Below, in pieces: positions 26,260 to 35,674 of a DNA stretch of 64,000 nucleotides (position 1 is its first letter; each line of letters opens with the position of its first letter). Below the pieces are notes generated by a model. The model was not told the origin of the DNA, searched no databases, and saw only the letters and a program-made list of their open reading frames with translations. The position numbers and the translations under genes are program-made. This DNA is from Frateuria flava (GTDB taxonomy: Bacteria; Pseudomonadota; Gammaproteobacteria; Xanthomonadales; Rhodanobacteraceae). The stretch covers positions 155,744 to 219,743 of the forward strand of contig NZ_JAGJRS010000022.1 of the NCBI RefSeq assembly GCF_017837635.1. The letters are read 5' to 3'.

Positions 26260-27312
26260 ATGAAGACCAAAGCCTACGGTGCCCACGCCAGCGACAAGCC
26301 GCTCGAGGCGATCGATATCGAGCGCCGCCAGCCGGGCCCGCACGACGTGCAGATCGACATCGCCTATTGCGGCGTGTGCCACTCGGACTTGCACACGGTC
26401 CGCTCCGAATGGGCTGGCACGCTGTACCCCTGCGTGCCCGGTCACGAGATCGTCGGCCACGTCAGCGCGGTCGGCAGCGAGGTCACCGGCTTCAAGGTCG
26501 GCGACACCGTCGGCGTGGGCTGCATGGTCGACAGCTGCCAGCACTGCGCCTCCTGCGGCGAGGGGCTGGAGCAGTTCTGCGAGAACGGCTTCACCGGCAC
26601 CTACAACGGCAAGACGCCGGACGCGCCCGGCCATACGCTGGGCGGCTACGCGCAGCAGATCGTGGTCAGCGACCGCTTCGTGCTGAAGATCCGCCACCCG
26701 GAGGACCAGCTCGCCGCCGTCGCGCCGCTGCTGTGCGCCGGCATCACCACCTACTCGCCGCTGCGCCACTGGGGCGCCGGTCCGGGCAAGAAGGTCGGCA
26801 TCGTCGGTATCGGCGGCCTGGGTCACATGGGCATCAAGATCGCCCACGCGATGGGTGCGCACACGGTCGCTTTCACCACCTCCGAATCGAAGCGGCAGGA
26901 TGCGCTGGACCTGGGCGCCGATGAAGTGGTGATCTCGAAGAACGCCGAGGACATGGCCAGGCACGCCGGCAGCTTCGACTTCATCCTCAACACCGTGGCC
27001 GCCAGCCACGACCTGGACGCCTATACCCGCCTGCTCAAGCGCGACGGCACGCTGTGCCTGGTCGGCGTGCCCGAGCGCGCCCATCCGAGCCCGAACGTCG
27101 GCAACCTGATCTTCGGTCGTCGCTCGATCGCCGGCTCGCTGATCGGCGGCATCGCCGAGACGCAGGAGATGCTCGACTTCTGCGCCGGGCACGGCATCGT
27201 CGCCGACATCGAAATGATCCCCGCGCAGCAGATCAACGAGGCCTACGACCGCATGCAGCGCAGCGACGTGAAGTACCGCTTCGTGATCGACAACGCCTCG
27301 CTGGCCGCCTGA
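26260..27312 (+). CDS. Zinc-dependent NAD(P) alcohol/aldehyde dehydrogenase (YahK/CAD-like)
   Basis: 350 residues. Catalytic zinc ligands in CGVCHSDLHTVR and GHEIVGHVSAVG, structural zinc cysteines in MVDSCQHCASCGEGLEQFC, nucleotide site GIVGIGGLGHMGIKIAHAMG. The set fits the cinnamyl-alcohol-dehydrogenase branch of medium-chain dehydrogenases (E. coli YahK), which reduces many aldehydes with NADPH. AGGA precedes ATG 26260 by seven bases; the frame open upstream is not used. A strong hairpin follows. Confidence 0.93.
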   Translation: MKTKAYGAHASDKPLEAIDIERRQPGPHDVQIDIAYCGVCHSDLHTVRSEWAGTLYPCVPGHEIVGHVSAVGSEVTGFKVGDTVGVGCMVDSCQHCASCGEGLEQFCENGFTGTYNGKTPDAPGHTLGGYAQQIVVSDRFVLKIRHPEDQLAAVAPLLCAGITTYSPLRHWGAGPGKKVGIVGIGGLGHMGIKIAHAMGAHTVAFTTSESKRQDALDLGADEVVISKNAEDMARHAGSFDFILNTVAASHDLDAYTRLLKRDGTLCLVGVPERAHPSPNVGNLIFGRRSIAGSLIGGIAETQEMLDFCAGHGIVADIEMIPAQQINEAYDRMQRSDVKYRFVIDNASLAA

Positions 27313-27324
27313 CGCCATCGCAAC

Positions 27325-27353
27325 GGTCCTGCGCGCGCGCCGCGCGCAGGACC
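27325..27353. terminator. GC-rich hairpin after adh
   Basis: GGTCCTGCGCGCG-CGC-CGCGCGCAGGACC is a perfect 13-bp stem with a three-base loop, 13 bp after the adh stop and 9 bp before the next start. No T-run; it may stop transcription with Rho or shield the next gene's ribosome site. Confidence 0.6.
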
Positions 27354-27362
27354 GATCCCGCC

Positions 27363-27806
27363 ATGACGCTTCCGGTCGTCGAAGGCTGGAACCCGCTGGG
27401 TGGCCGACCGGCGCGCAGCGACGATGAGATCTTCGAGCTGCTCACCGCCGCCGTGTTCCAGGCCCGCTTCCGGCCAGCCGTGGTCCGCGCGCGCTGGCCC
27501 GCCATCCGGCAGGCATTTGCCGGTTTCGCGCTGGCCGCGGTCGCTGCCTGGCCGGACGCATGCCTGGATGAACTGCTGGCTGCCGAAGGCATGATCCGCA
27601 ACCCGAAAAAGATCCGCGCGAGCTTGCGCAACGCGCGCGATCTGCAGGCGCGCAGCCGGCAGTTCGGCAGTGTGGCGGCGTATCTGCAGTCGCTTGGCGA
27701 CGACCCCGAAGCCCGGGTTAGCGACATCGACACTTGGGCGCACTACATCGGCGCCCCTTCCATTCGCTGGTTCGTGCGGGCGCTGGCTGGCGGCGGGGCA
27801 GAGTGA
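27363..27806 (+). CDS. Short DNA-3-methyladenine glycosylase I-like protein (COG2818)
   Basis: 147 residues, against about 187 in Tag. Recognisable Tag segments: WNPLGGRPARSDDEIFELLT at the start, then AAEGMIRNPKKIRASLRNA, which aligns with the Tag helix IIRNxxKIxAxxxNA. The N-terminal zinc cysteine and histidine and the C-terminal HxxxC pair of Tag are absent, and the last third diverges (DTWAHYIGAPSIRWFVRALA). It is therefore a zinc-less relative whose glycosylase activity is doubtful. ATG 27363 is the only start that begins at the homology. Confidence 0.7.
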   Translation: MTLPVVEGWNPLGGRPARSDDEIFELLTAAVFQARFRPAVVRARWPAIRQAFAGFALAAVAAWPDACLDELLAAEGMIRNPKKIRASLRNARDLQARSRQFGSVAAYLQSLGDDPEARVSDIDTWAHYIGAPSIRWFVRALAGGGAE

Positions 27807-27980
27807 TCCTCCACACGCATCCTTGCGCGTGGACACGGTGCGTCTGCGCCGTTATCGGTACACTGTCCGCCATTCGAACCGGGCTCGACGCGGGCCAGCG
27901 CCGGCGAGCATGCCGTTGCGGTCGCTCGGCGCACCAAGAACAAGATGATGTTGTACAACTGCCCTGGAAGGATCGCTCTG

Positions 27981-29951
27981 ATGCGCTGCCCGCAACCCAC
28001 TCCGCAAGGAAGCGTTCGCACGAGCGCGGGCAAACGTGTGCTGGCGCGCGGTGCCGTCACGATGACGCTGCTTGCGCTGTCGACCCGCGCAATGTGCCTG
28101 GTGGCCCAGCCGACGGATCTGGGCAGCCTCACGCTGGAGGACCTGGGCAAGGTGGTCGTCTCCTCGGTGACCAAGAACCCGGAACCGCTGAGCAAAGCGC
28201 CCGCGGCTGTCTACGTGATCAGCCATGACGACATCATGCGCTCCGGCGCCCGGAACCTGCCCGACATCCTGCGGCTGGCGCCCAACCTGGAGGTGTTCCA
28301 GACCAGCCCCGGCAATTACCACATCACGGCCCGCGGATTCAGCGGCAACAACGTCGCCCAGAATTTCCCCAACAAGCTGCTGGTGATGATCGACGGCCGC
28401 AGCGTGTATTCGCCGATCTTCTCGGGCATGTACTGGGACGACCAGTTCGTGCTGCCGGAGAACATCCAGCGGATCGAGGTGATCAGCGGCCCGGGCGGGG
28501 CGCTGTGGGGCGCCAACGCGGTCAACGGGGTCATCAACATCATCACGCGCAACAGCGCCGAATCCGACGGCGGACTGCTGGCCGTCCGCGTGGGCAACCT
28601 GGAATCCAGTGCAGCCGTCCAGTACGGCGGCAAGCTCGGCAAGCACGCGCACTACCGCGTCTATGCACGCCACGTGCGTCGCCATGAACTGGACGATGCC
28701 AACGGGCGGCCCGCACGCAACGGCTGGAACAGCCCCCAGGTCGGTTTCCGTGTGGACGTCCAAAGCAGCCCGGACGACACGGTAATGGTGCAGGGCGACC
28801 TGCACGACGGCCGCACCGACCAGCCCGGCGGTTCCGATGCGCGCAACACCGAGGCGGACGTGCTGGCGCGCTGGCAGCACACCATCAGCGACACCTCGGG
28901 CCTCCAGCTGCAGGCCTACTACGACCATGTGCACCGCCGCGACAGCAACGACGGCGGCAGCGGTTTCGCGCTGGACACGCTGGACCTGGAACTGCAGCAC
29001 AGCCTGGCCGTGGGCGACCGCCAGCAACTGCTGTGGGGGCTGGGCGATCGCATCTACCGCTACGACATCACGCCGCGTATCGCAGAGGCCAGTTCGTTGC
29101 TGTGGGACCCGGCCAGGAACACGCAGAACCTGGCCAACGCCTTTGTGCAGGACCAGGTGGCGATCAATGACGAAACCGAGCTCACGCTGGGTCTGAAGGC
29201 CGAGGACGACCCGTACTCGGGCGTGTCGCTGATGCCCAACCTGCGGCTGTCCTGGCAACCCGGCCGCAGCACGATGCTGTGGGCCGCCGCCTCGCGCGCG
29301 GTGCGCACACCCACGCCGTTCGACGAAGACGTGATCGAGAAGCTCGGCACGGCCGTCTTCCTCACCGGCAATCCGTCGTTCAAGCGCGAGAAGCTCACTG
29401 CCTACGAGGCCGGCTGGCGCGGCCAGGTCGCCACCCGCGCGACCGTGTCGGTGTCGCTGTACTACAACGTCTATGACGACCTCAGGACGATCGAGCTGTC
29501 GCCCACGGGGCTGCCGCTGATCTGGGGCAACGGCATGGAGGGTCGCACCTACGGCGTGGAGGCATGGGGCAGCTCCGCGATCAGCGACTGGTGGCAGTTG
29601 GGCGCCGGCTTCGATGCGCAGCGCCAGCACCTGGGCTTCAAGCCGGGCGCCAGTGGCCTGCTTGGCGTGGCGCAGGCCGGCGACGATCCCCAGTACCAGG
29701 GCTTCATCCGGTCGATGATGAACCTTTCCGACAGCTGGACGCTGTACGCCGACCTGCGTGGCATCGACGCGCTGCCCGATCCGAAGGTGCCCGGTTACGT
29801 GGAGCTGGACCTGCGCCTGGGCTGGCTTGTGAACGACAAGCTGGAGCTCTCCTTGTCCGGTTCGAACCTGTTGCATGCGTGGCATCAGGAGTATCCCGAC
29901 GGTAACCGCATCAGCCGCGGCGTGTGGCTCGATGCGCGGCTGAACTTCTGA
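27981..29951 (+). CDS. TonB-dependent outer-membrane receptor
   Basis: 656 residues. Signal region about 1-55 (VTMTLLALSTRAMCLVAQ). Short TonB-box region, then plug domain about 70-180 (VTKNPEPLSKAPAAVYVISH, MLRLAPNLEV-like DILRLAPNLEVFQTSPGNYH, IEVISGPGGALWGANAVNGV). Barrel to the C-terminal Phe (RGVWLDARLNF). GGAAGGA before ATG 27981 decides over two upstream ATGs. It starts a four-gene operon with a YfiR-family protein, a histidine kinase and a receiver; the receptor may be both a transporter and a signal input. Ligand unknown; closest in style to colicin I/siderophore-type receptors. Confidence 0.9.
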   Translation: MRCPQPTPQGSVRTSAGKRVLARGAVTMTLLALSTRAMCLVAQPTDLGSLTLEDLGKVVVSSVTKNPEPLSKAPAAVYVISHDDIMRSGARNLPDILRLAPNLEVFQTSPGNYHITARGFSGNNVAQNFPNKLLVMIDGRSVYSPIFSGMYWDDQFVLPENIQRIEVISGPGGALWGANAVNGVINIITRNSAESDGGLLAVRVGNLESSAAVQYGGKLGKHAHYRVYARHVRRHELDDANGRPARNGWNSPQVGFRVDVQSSPDDTVMVQGDLHDGRTDQPGGSDARNTEADVLARWQHTISDTSGLQLQAYYDHVHRRDSNDGGSGFALDTLDLELQHSLAVGDRQQLLWGLGDRIYRYDITPRIAEASSLLWDPARNTQNLANAFVQDQVAINDETELTLGLKAEDDPYSGVSLMPNLRLSWQPGRSTMLWAAASRAVRTPTPFDEDVIEKLGTAVFLTGNPSFKREKLTAYEAGWRGQVATRATVSVSLYYNVYDDLRTIELSPTGLPLIWGNGMEGRTYGVEAWGSSAISDWWQLGAGFDAQRQHLGFKPGASGLLGVAQAGDDPQYQGFIRSMMNLSDSWTLYADLRGIDALPDPKVPGYVELDLRLGWLVNDKLELSLSGSNLLHAWHQEYPDGNRISRGVWLDARLNF

Positions 29952-29962
29952 CGCGCGGCCGG

Positions 29963-30601
29963 ATGCACCAGCAGATGCCGCCCCGCAGCCGCCGCACCCG
30001 CGTCCGTGCCCGCATCGCCGGGCTGCTCGCCCGGCTTGGCGTACGCACGCCGTCCTGCCTGTTCGCGTTGCTGCTGGCATGCGCGTCCTGCGAGGCCTCG
30101 CCGCAGCCCGCGCCGCATCCGCAGCCAGCCGTTTCGCTGGAATACGCGGTCAAGGCGACGTATCTCTACAAGCTCGCGCCGTTCGTCAACTGGCCGCCGG
30201 CGACGTTCGAATCGCCGCAACAGCCCTTCCGCATCTGCGTGGCCGGCGATGCCTCCTTCGACGCCTACCTTCAGCAAGCGGTCGCCGGACGCAGCCTGGG
30301 CACGCACCCGTTCGAGGTGCACCGGCTGGAGACACTCACGCCCGATAGCCAGTGCCAGATCGTGTTCATCAGCCGCCTCGCGTCGCAGACCGTCCAGGAG
30401 GCGCTCGAAGCGGTCGATGGCAAGCCGGTGCTCACCGTGGTCGATTCGACGGAACCGCACGCCGATGGCGGCATCGTGAAGTTCGTGATCGATCGCGGCC
30501 GCGTGCGCTTCGTGATCGACACCGGCGCTGCCGCGCGCAACCACATCACCATCAGTTCCAAGCTGCTCAACCTCGCCCTGGCCGTGAGGGAGGCGTCGTG
30601 A
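29963..30601 (+). CDS. YfiR/DUF4154 family periplasmic protein
   Basis: 212 residues. Basic N terminus, signal peptide (PSCLFALLLACASCEASPQ), then YfiR domain: VKATYLYKLAPFVNWPPATF, FRICVAGDASFDAYL, CQIVFISRLAS, GGIVKFVIDRGRVRFVIDTG. In Pseudomonas YfiR is a periplasmic repressor of the diguanylate cyclase YfiN; here no GGDEF protein is adjacent and the downstream partner is a histidine kinase. Its start lies 11 bp after the receptor stop, and its own stop overlaps the kinase GTG. Confidence 0.88.
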   Translation: MHQQMPPRSRRTRVRARIAGLLARLGVRTPSCLFALLLACASCEASPQPAPHPQPAVSLEYAVKATYLYKLAPFVNWPPATFESPQQPFRICVAGDASFDAYLQQAVAGRSLGTHPFEVHRLETLTPDSQCQIVFISRLASQTVQEALEAVDGKPVLTVVDSTEPHADGGIVKFVIDRGRVRFVIDTGAAARNHITISSKLLNLALAVREAS

Positions 30602-32085
30602 AGCGGCAGGGCCCGGGCCAGCCTTTCGTGTTCCGGCCCGTCATGTCGCTGATCGCCGCCGGCCTGCTGTTGCTGGCCGGCGCGCTCGCGGCCGGTTACC
30701 AGTACCACTCCTCGCACGCCGAGCACCGCCGCCAGCTCACCGTGCAGGCCAAGATCCTGGCCGCCAGCGTCACCGCGGCGATCGCATTCAACGACCGCGC
30801 CACCGCGCAGGAATATGTCAATGCGCTGATGCTGGACCCGCGCCTGGACGCGGCTGCCGTCTACAACGAGGCACATCGCCAGGTGGCCGGTTTCCAGCGC
30901 GCAGGCAGCCGACCGCTGGCCGACAGCCTCGCCAACGGTGGACGACTGCCGCGCGATGGCCTGGTGGTGGCCGTACCCGCGCAACAGGGCAGCACCGCGG
31001 TGGGCAGCGTGTACCTGCGCGCCGCCGAAACGCCGCTGATCATGCAACTGGCCCGTTACAGCGGCGTGGCGCTGCTGACCCTCATGGCCGTGCTGATGCT
31101 GTTCGCGCTGGCCGTCGCCCATCGCGTGCTCATGCGCGCCAACGCGGCGCTGGAGCGACGTGCGCGCGAGCTGGCCACGGCCTATGAGCGGCTGAGCGAC
31201 GAGATGGAACATCGCGCACGCACCGAGGAGGCTCTGCGCCAGAGCCAGAAGATGGAGGCGATTGGCCAGCTTTCCGGGGGCGTCGCGCACGACTTCAACA
31301 ACCTGTTGATGATCATCCGCGGCAGCCTCGCGCGCCTCAACAAGCAGTTGCAGCACACCGACCCGGTGATCGAGCGGGAGGTCCAGCTCGAGCGCGAAGG
31401 CGTCGCTGCCGGTCCGGCGGCCCAGGACATGCCGGCGCGGGACCGCGAGCTGTTCGAGGAGCGCCAGGCTCGCCATCGCCAGATCCAGCGCTACCTGGAC
31501 ATGGCCCAGGACGGCATCGACCGCGCCGCCAGCCTGACCCAGCGCCTGCTCAGCTTTGCCCGCCGCCAGCCGCTCTCGCCCAAGTCGGTGCGGCTGGACG
31601 AACTGGTGCGCAGCATCCAGCCGCTGCTGGACCATTCGGTCGGCTCCAGCTGGCGCATCGACTATCGGCTCGAATCGCACTGGCCGGTGCTGTGCGACGC
31701 CAACCAGATGGAGAATGCGATCCTCAACCTGGTGATCAACGCGCGCGACGCGATGCCCGACGGCGGCCCGATCTGCATCTGCACCGACGACCTGAAGGTG
31801 GATGCGGCCCATCCGGTGGACGGGCTGGCCGCGGGCGACTACGTCCGCCTGCGCGTGATCGATACCGGCGTGGGCATGAGCGAGGACGTACGCCGCAAGG
31901 CGTTCGACCCGTTTTTCACCACCAAGCCGGTGGGCAAGGGCACCGGCCTTGGCCTGAGCACCATCCTGGGCTATATCGAGCAATCCAATGGCGTGGCGCA
32001 GATCGAGAGCCGCCTCGGCCATGGCACGACCATCCACATCATCCTTCCCCGCGTCCCCCGCGAAACTCTCCCCGAGGAAGCGTAA
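30598..32085 (+). CDS. Membrane sensor histidine kinase
   Basis: 495 residues. Helix 1 about 15-35, periplasmic CHASE8-like sensor about 40-148, helix 2 about 150-175, coiled linker, H-box with His231 ([20 protein letters not shown]), N-box [15 protein letters not shown]-boxes DTGVGMSED and [15 protein letters not shown]. An insertion of about 45 charged residues ([11 protein letters not shown] to [10 protein letters not shown]) lengthens the dimerisation helices compared with the two other kinases of this type in the window. GTG 30598 overlaps the YfiR stop (GTGA). Likely receives a signal from the YfiR-like protein in the periplasm; this is inference. Confidence 0.9.
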   Translation: MKRQGPGQPFVFRPVMSLIAAGLLLLAGALAAGYQYHSSHAEHRRQLTVQAKILAASVTAAIAFNDRATAQEYVNALMLDPRLDAAAVYNEAHRQVAGFQRAGSRPLADSLANGGRLPRDGLVVAVPAQQGSTAVGSVYLRAAETPLIMQLARYSGVALLTLMAVLMLFALAVAHRVLMRANAALERRARELATAYERLSDEMEHRARTEEALRQSQKMEAIGQLSGGVAHDFNNLLMIIRGSLARLNKQLQHTDPVIEREVQLEREGVAAGPAAQDMPARDRELFEERQARHRQIQRYLDMAQDGIDRAASLTQRLLSFARRQPLSPKSVRLDELVRSIQPLLDHSVGSSWRIDYRLESHWPVLCDANQMENAILNLVINARDAMPDGGPICICTDDLKVDAAHPVDGLAAGDYVRLRVIDTGVGMSEDVRRKAFDPFFTTKPVGKGTGLGLSTILGYIEQSNGVAQIESRLGHGTTIHIILPRVPRETLPEEA

Positions 32086-32462
32086 TGCCCACTGCAGACA
32101 CCGCCCCCCATATCCTGCTGGTCGAAGACGAGGCGTTCCTGCGTGAACTTGTCATGGAAGGCCTGCAGGAAGCCGGCTTCAGCGTCGTGGAGGCCAGCGA
32201 CGGCACGTCCGGCGTGCAGGCCCTGCAATCGGACGTGCGCATCGACGTGCTGCTGAGCGACATCAAGCTGCCGGATATCGACGGCTATCAGGTCGCCGAA
32301 GCCGCCCGCACCCTGCGCCCGGGCCTGAAGGTCATCCTGATGACCGGCTACGCCCCGTCGCCGCTGCCGCCGGCGCTGCAGTCGGTGGTCTACCGCGTGC
32401 TGCAGAAACCCTTCTCGCTGGAAACGTTGCCGGGCATGGTCAACGCCGCGCTGGAAGCCTGA
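32085..32462 (+). CDS. Single-domain response regulator
   Basis: 125 residues, receiver domain only. ILLVEDEAFLRELV acidic pair, phosphoacceptor Asp59 (VLLSDIKLPDIDGY), Thr/Lys switch residues in LMTGYAP and LQKPFS. ATG overlaps the kinase stop (TAATG) with GAGGAAG before it, so it is co-translated. With no output domain it must act by protein contact or as a phosphate sink. Confidence 0.93.
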   Translation: MPTADTAPHILLVEDEAFLRELVMEGLQEAGFSVVEASDGTSGVQALQSDVRIDVLLSDIKLPDIDGYQVAEAARTLRPGLKVILMTGYAPSPLPPALQSVVYRVLQKPFSLETLPGMVNAALEA

Positions 32463-32487
32463 CCGCGGACACTCGGCCTGGGCGTCG

Positions 32488-33444
32488 TCAGGCGCTCATC
32501 GCCCGGGCCTGCGCGTAGAGCCGGCTCAGCAGCAGGGCCACGTCTCGCAGGCTGGCGCCCCACACCTGCACGTTCACCTCCATGCGGTTGGCCAGCTCGA
32601 ACGACGTCCAGCAGGTCAGCGCGTGGCTGTCCGGCAAACCGGGATCCACCGCGGGGACGATATACCTGTCGGTGTTCCCCCAGCAGACGATATAGCCGAT
32701 GTAGGGCGACTCCATCGCGAAGTAGTGCTCCTTGGTCGTGGAGCCCAGGTACCTCAGCCCCGGGAAGTGTTCCGCGCGCAGGCTGGTCGGGGTCAACGTG
32801 AACCACAAATCCGAGCCGTCACGGCGGCTGCTCGACAGCCGGCTGGGTCTGCGCCCGGGATCGCCATGCCCGGGTCCGGGAAGGATCCTCACAAAGCTGC
32901 CGCATGGCGGGTGGCTTTTCTCCGCTTGCCGGCAGGGCCCCAGCCGCTGGCCGTCCCAGAATGCGTCTATCTCCCAGGAGCGGTTGCCCGACCAGCCCGT
33001 ATCAGGCAGCCGGACATCGAACCGGTCGGGCACGGTCCAGGTCAGGCGATCGGCCGCAAAGCGCCTGGCGAAATGTCCGTTGGTCACGTCGGCCAGAATC
33101 GCGTTATAGGCGCGTGCGTAGCCGCGTGCCACGTGGACCCGCCGGTTGTGCTCAGGGTAGCCGGGGCGCAGCGTGGCTCCCCGCAGGCATCGTATGCCCA
33201 CATGGGCCTGCAGCCTGAGCAGCCGGGCATCGGTTCCGGTGTACCCCGTGCAATGGCCACGATCACGCAGTCCGATCGGGCGAAAGTCCAGCTGTGCCAC
33301 GTGCGTCCTGACATCGCTGCGAGGATCGTCGAGATGAAGCGGTGCCACCGCGGCCTGGAGGGCCTGCACGTCGGCGCTGCTTTCCAGGTCGGAACAGCCC
33401 GCCAGCGTCGGGATCAGGCCCAGACCGACGAAGCGAAGAGACAC
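32488..33444 (-). CDS. Predicted lipoprotein of unknown function
   Basis: 318 residues from GTG 33444. The start is supported by GGGAGGT four bases upstream and by the immediate lipoprotein signal VSLRFVGLGLIPTLAGC with lipobox LAGC. The mature part has several cysteines (HCTGYTG, IRCLRGA, GPCRQAEKSHPPCGSF, ALTCWTS) and aromatic-rich segments (KEHYFAMESPYIGYIVCWGN). No family recognised. Convergent with the response regulator and divergent from the HWE kinase; probably envelope-anchored. Confidence 0.7.
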   Translation of the reverse strand: MSLRFVGLGLIPTLAGCSDLESSADVQALQAAVAPLHLDDPRSDVRTHVAQLDFRPIGLRDRGHCTGYTGTDARLLRLQAHVGIRCLRGATLRPGYPEHNRRVHVARGYARAYNAILADVTNGHFARRFAADRLTWTVPDRFDVRLPDTGWSGNRSWEIDAFWDGQRLGPCRQAEKSHPPCGSFVRILPGPGHGDPGRRPSRLSSSRRDGSDLWFTLTPTSLRAEHFPGLRYLGSTTKEHYFAMESPYIGYIVCWGNTDRYIVPAVDPGLPDSHALTCWTSFELANRMEVNVQVWGASLRDVALLLSRLYAQARAMSA

Positions 33445-33692
33445 GGCACCTCCCTCTCGCGCAGACGACTGTGCTGTTTTGCCACGAAAACGTTCTCCTG
33501 GCGACGGGGCGCCGCAATTCACTGCAAGCCTACGCCTCGTTGACTGCGGATCGACCATGTTGATCGGCGCGCAGTATCGCCGCGACAGGCGAAGGCCATG
33601 TAGCCTGCGAAGGCACATGCCTCGGGGGCCGGACACACCTTTGCGCTCGTTCCGGAGGACTTCACCACGCCAACCGAAGGCGCCTTGGCACG

Positions 33693-35555
33693 ATGACCCC
33701 ACAACAGGCCCAGCCGACGACGCGTCCTTCCCGCCCGGCGGAAAATGGGCCGCCGGAAGCGCCTCCGGCACTGGACATCCTCCAGCAGGTCATCGATGCC
33801 AGCCCGGCCATGGTCCAGGTGGCCGACCTCGACTACCGCCTCCTGGCTATCAACAAGGCCAGCGCGAACGAGTTCGAGCGGATCTTCGGCATACACCCCC
33901 GGCCGGGTGATTCGATGCTCGAACTGCTTGCCGACATGCCCCGGCAGCAGGCCGAAGTCAAAGCGGTGTGGAGCCGGGCGCTCGGCGGCGAGTCGTTCAA
34001 GCAGACGGGCGAGTATGGCGCCGAGGGAAGCCGCAAAAGCTACGAGATGAGCTACTTCCCCTTGCGCGCGGCCAGCGGGGAACAGGTCGGAGCGTTCCAG
34101 TTCGGCCATGAGACCACGGGTGCCGTGCGCCATGTCCGAGCCCCGGCCGATGCCGGCGGCCTGCACCGCGCCGAAGCGGCGGCCGGCGCAGAGTTGCAGG
34201 AGGGGACCTACCGGGAACTGTTTGCCAGCATCCGCGAAGGCTTCTTCATCGCCGAGGCCGTGCGCGACGAGCACGGCGGGGTGGTCGATTTCGTATTCCT
34301 GGAGGTCAACGAGGCGTTCACCGGCCAGACCGGCCGCGATGCGCGGGATGTGCTGGGGCGTCCGGTCAGCGAGGTCATTCCGGGATTTCCGTTCAGCGTG
34401 ATCCAGCTGTACGGCGGCGTGGTCGACACGGGCACGCCCTCCGTATTCGAGGTCAACGTGCCGGCGCTGCAGTTCCGCTCGTTCGAGGCCCGCGCGCACC
34501 CGCTCGGTGGCGAGCGGTTCGCGGTGCTCTTCCTCGACATCACCGAGCGCAAGCGCATCGAGCAGGCACTGGAGGAAAGCCGCGCGTCGCTCGCGACCAT
34601 CGTCGACTCGGTCGACCAGATCATCTGGACCGCGCGGTCCGACGGCTACCACGACTTCTTCAACCGGCGCTGGTACGAGTTCACCGGCGCGGCGCCCGGC
34701 ACGACCGAGGGAGACGCCTGGGCCTGCCTGTTCCATCCGGACGACCGCCAGCGGACCTTCGAGCGCTGGCGGCACAGCCTGGTGACGGGCGAGCCCTACG
34801 AGATCGAGTACCGCATGCGGCACCACAGCGGCGCCTACCGGTGGATGCTGGGGCGCGCGCACCCGGTGCGGAACGAGGCCGGCCGAATCCTGGGCTGGAT
34901 GGGCACCTGCACCGACATCCACGAGCGGAAGGCCTCCGCCGAACAGCTGGAACTGGCCGGCAAGGAGCTCAGCCATCGCATCAAGAACATCTTTGCGGTG
35001 ATCGCGGGCCTGGTGGCGCTCACGGTACGGCAGTTTCCCCAGAGCCGTCCCTTCGCCAACGAGCTGATGGATCGGCTGATGGCGCTGGGCGAGGCGCACG
35101 ACTACGCACGACCCCACGGACGCGACGAGGAGCCGGCCGAAACGGGCGCCACCGTGCTGGGGCTCACCCGCCGCCTGCTCAGGCCCTACGCGCTGGAGGG
35201 CTACGACCGCGTCGAGCTGGCCGGCGACGATGTCCCGATCGAACCACGTGCGGTCATGCCGCTTTCCCTGGCGATCCACGAGCTCGCCACCAACGCCGCC
35301 AAGTACGGCGCGTTCGCCGTACCCGAAGGGCGGGTCAAGGTGTGGGGCGAACGTGCCGGCGACCGCTTCGTCCTGCACTGGTGCGAGCGGGGCGGGGCCG
35401 CCGTGCACGAGCCACGGCGCACCGGCTTCGGTACCCGCCTGGTCGATCTGACCCTGCGCGACCAGCTGACTGGCGAGCTGACCCGCAACTGGCATCCCGA
35501 GGGGCTCGAAGTGCATGTGTCGGTACCCATGGAGCGGCTCGCCGGCAGCTCCTGA
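33693..35555 (+). CDS. PAS-containing HWE/HisKA_2-type sensor histidine kinase
   Basis: 620 residues, no membrane helix. Three PAS-like units: about 25-145 (MVQVADLDYRLLAINKA), 170-290 (FASIREGFFIAEAV to LFLDITERKRIEQAL) and 300-415 (VDQIIWTARSDGYHDFFNRRW, HPDDRQR, MGTCTDIHERK). Phosphoacceptor in GKELSHRIKNIFAVIAGLVA, ATP-binding HELATNAAKYGAFAVPEG, ending GFGTRLVDLTLRDQLTGELT. This family (HWE/HisKA_2) often controls general stress or light responses. No cognate regulator is adjacent. Confidence 0.9.
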   Translation: MTPQQAQPTTRPSRPAENGPPEAPPALDILQQVIDASPAMVQVADLDYRLLAINKASANEFERIFGIHPRPGDSMLELLADMPRQQAEVKAVWSRALGGESFKQTGEYGAEGSRKSYEMSYFPLRAASGEQVGAFQFGHETTGAVRHVRAPADAGGLHRAEAAAGAELQEGTYRELFASIREGFFIAEAVRDEHGGVVDFVFLEVNEAFTGQTGRDARDVLGRPVSEVIPGFPFSVIQLYGGVVDTGTPSVFEVNVPALQFRSFEARAHPLGGERFAVLFLDITERKRIEQALEESRASLATIVDSVDQIIWTARSDGYHDFFNRRWYEFTGAAPGTTEGDAWACLFHPDDRQRTFERWRHSLVTGEPYEIEYRMRHHSGAYRWMLGRAHPVRNEAGRILGWMGTCTDIHERKASAEQLELAGKELSHRIKNIFAVIAGLVALTVRQFPQSRPFANELMDRLMALGEAHDYARPHGRDEEPAETGATVLGLTRRLLRPYALEGYDRVELAGDDVPIEPRAVMPLSLAIHELATNAAKYGAFAVPEGRVKVWGERAGDRFVLHWCERGGAAVHEPRRTGFGTRLVDLTLRDQLTGELTRNWHPEGLEVHVSVPMERLAGSS

Positions 35556-35613
35556 TCGTGGCGCCAGGCGAAAACCGTGCGGTCGTGCTGCGCTGGCATG
35601 ACTTCAGACCCAT

Positions 35614-35623
35614 GTACTAGTAC
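35614..35623. promoter_or_regulatory. Palindrome GTACTAGTAC upstream of the PadR gene
   Basis: A perfect 10-bp palindrome 51 bp before the PadR-family gene, within an AT-richer stretch. PadR regulators bind short palindromes at their own promoters, so this is a candidate operator. Confidence 0.4.
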
Positions 35624-35674
35624 GAACTTCGCAATAACCTGCACACCAACTCAAGTGGCAGTGCAGGCGAGCGC

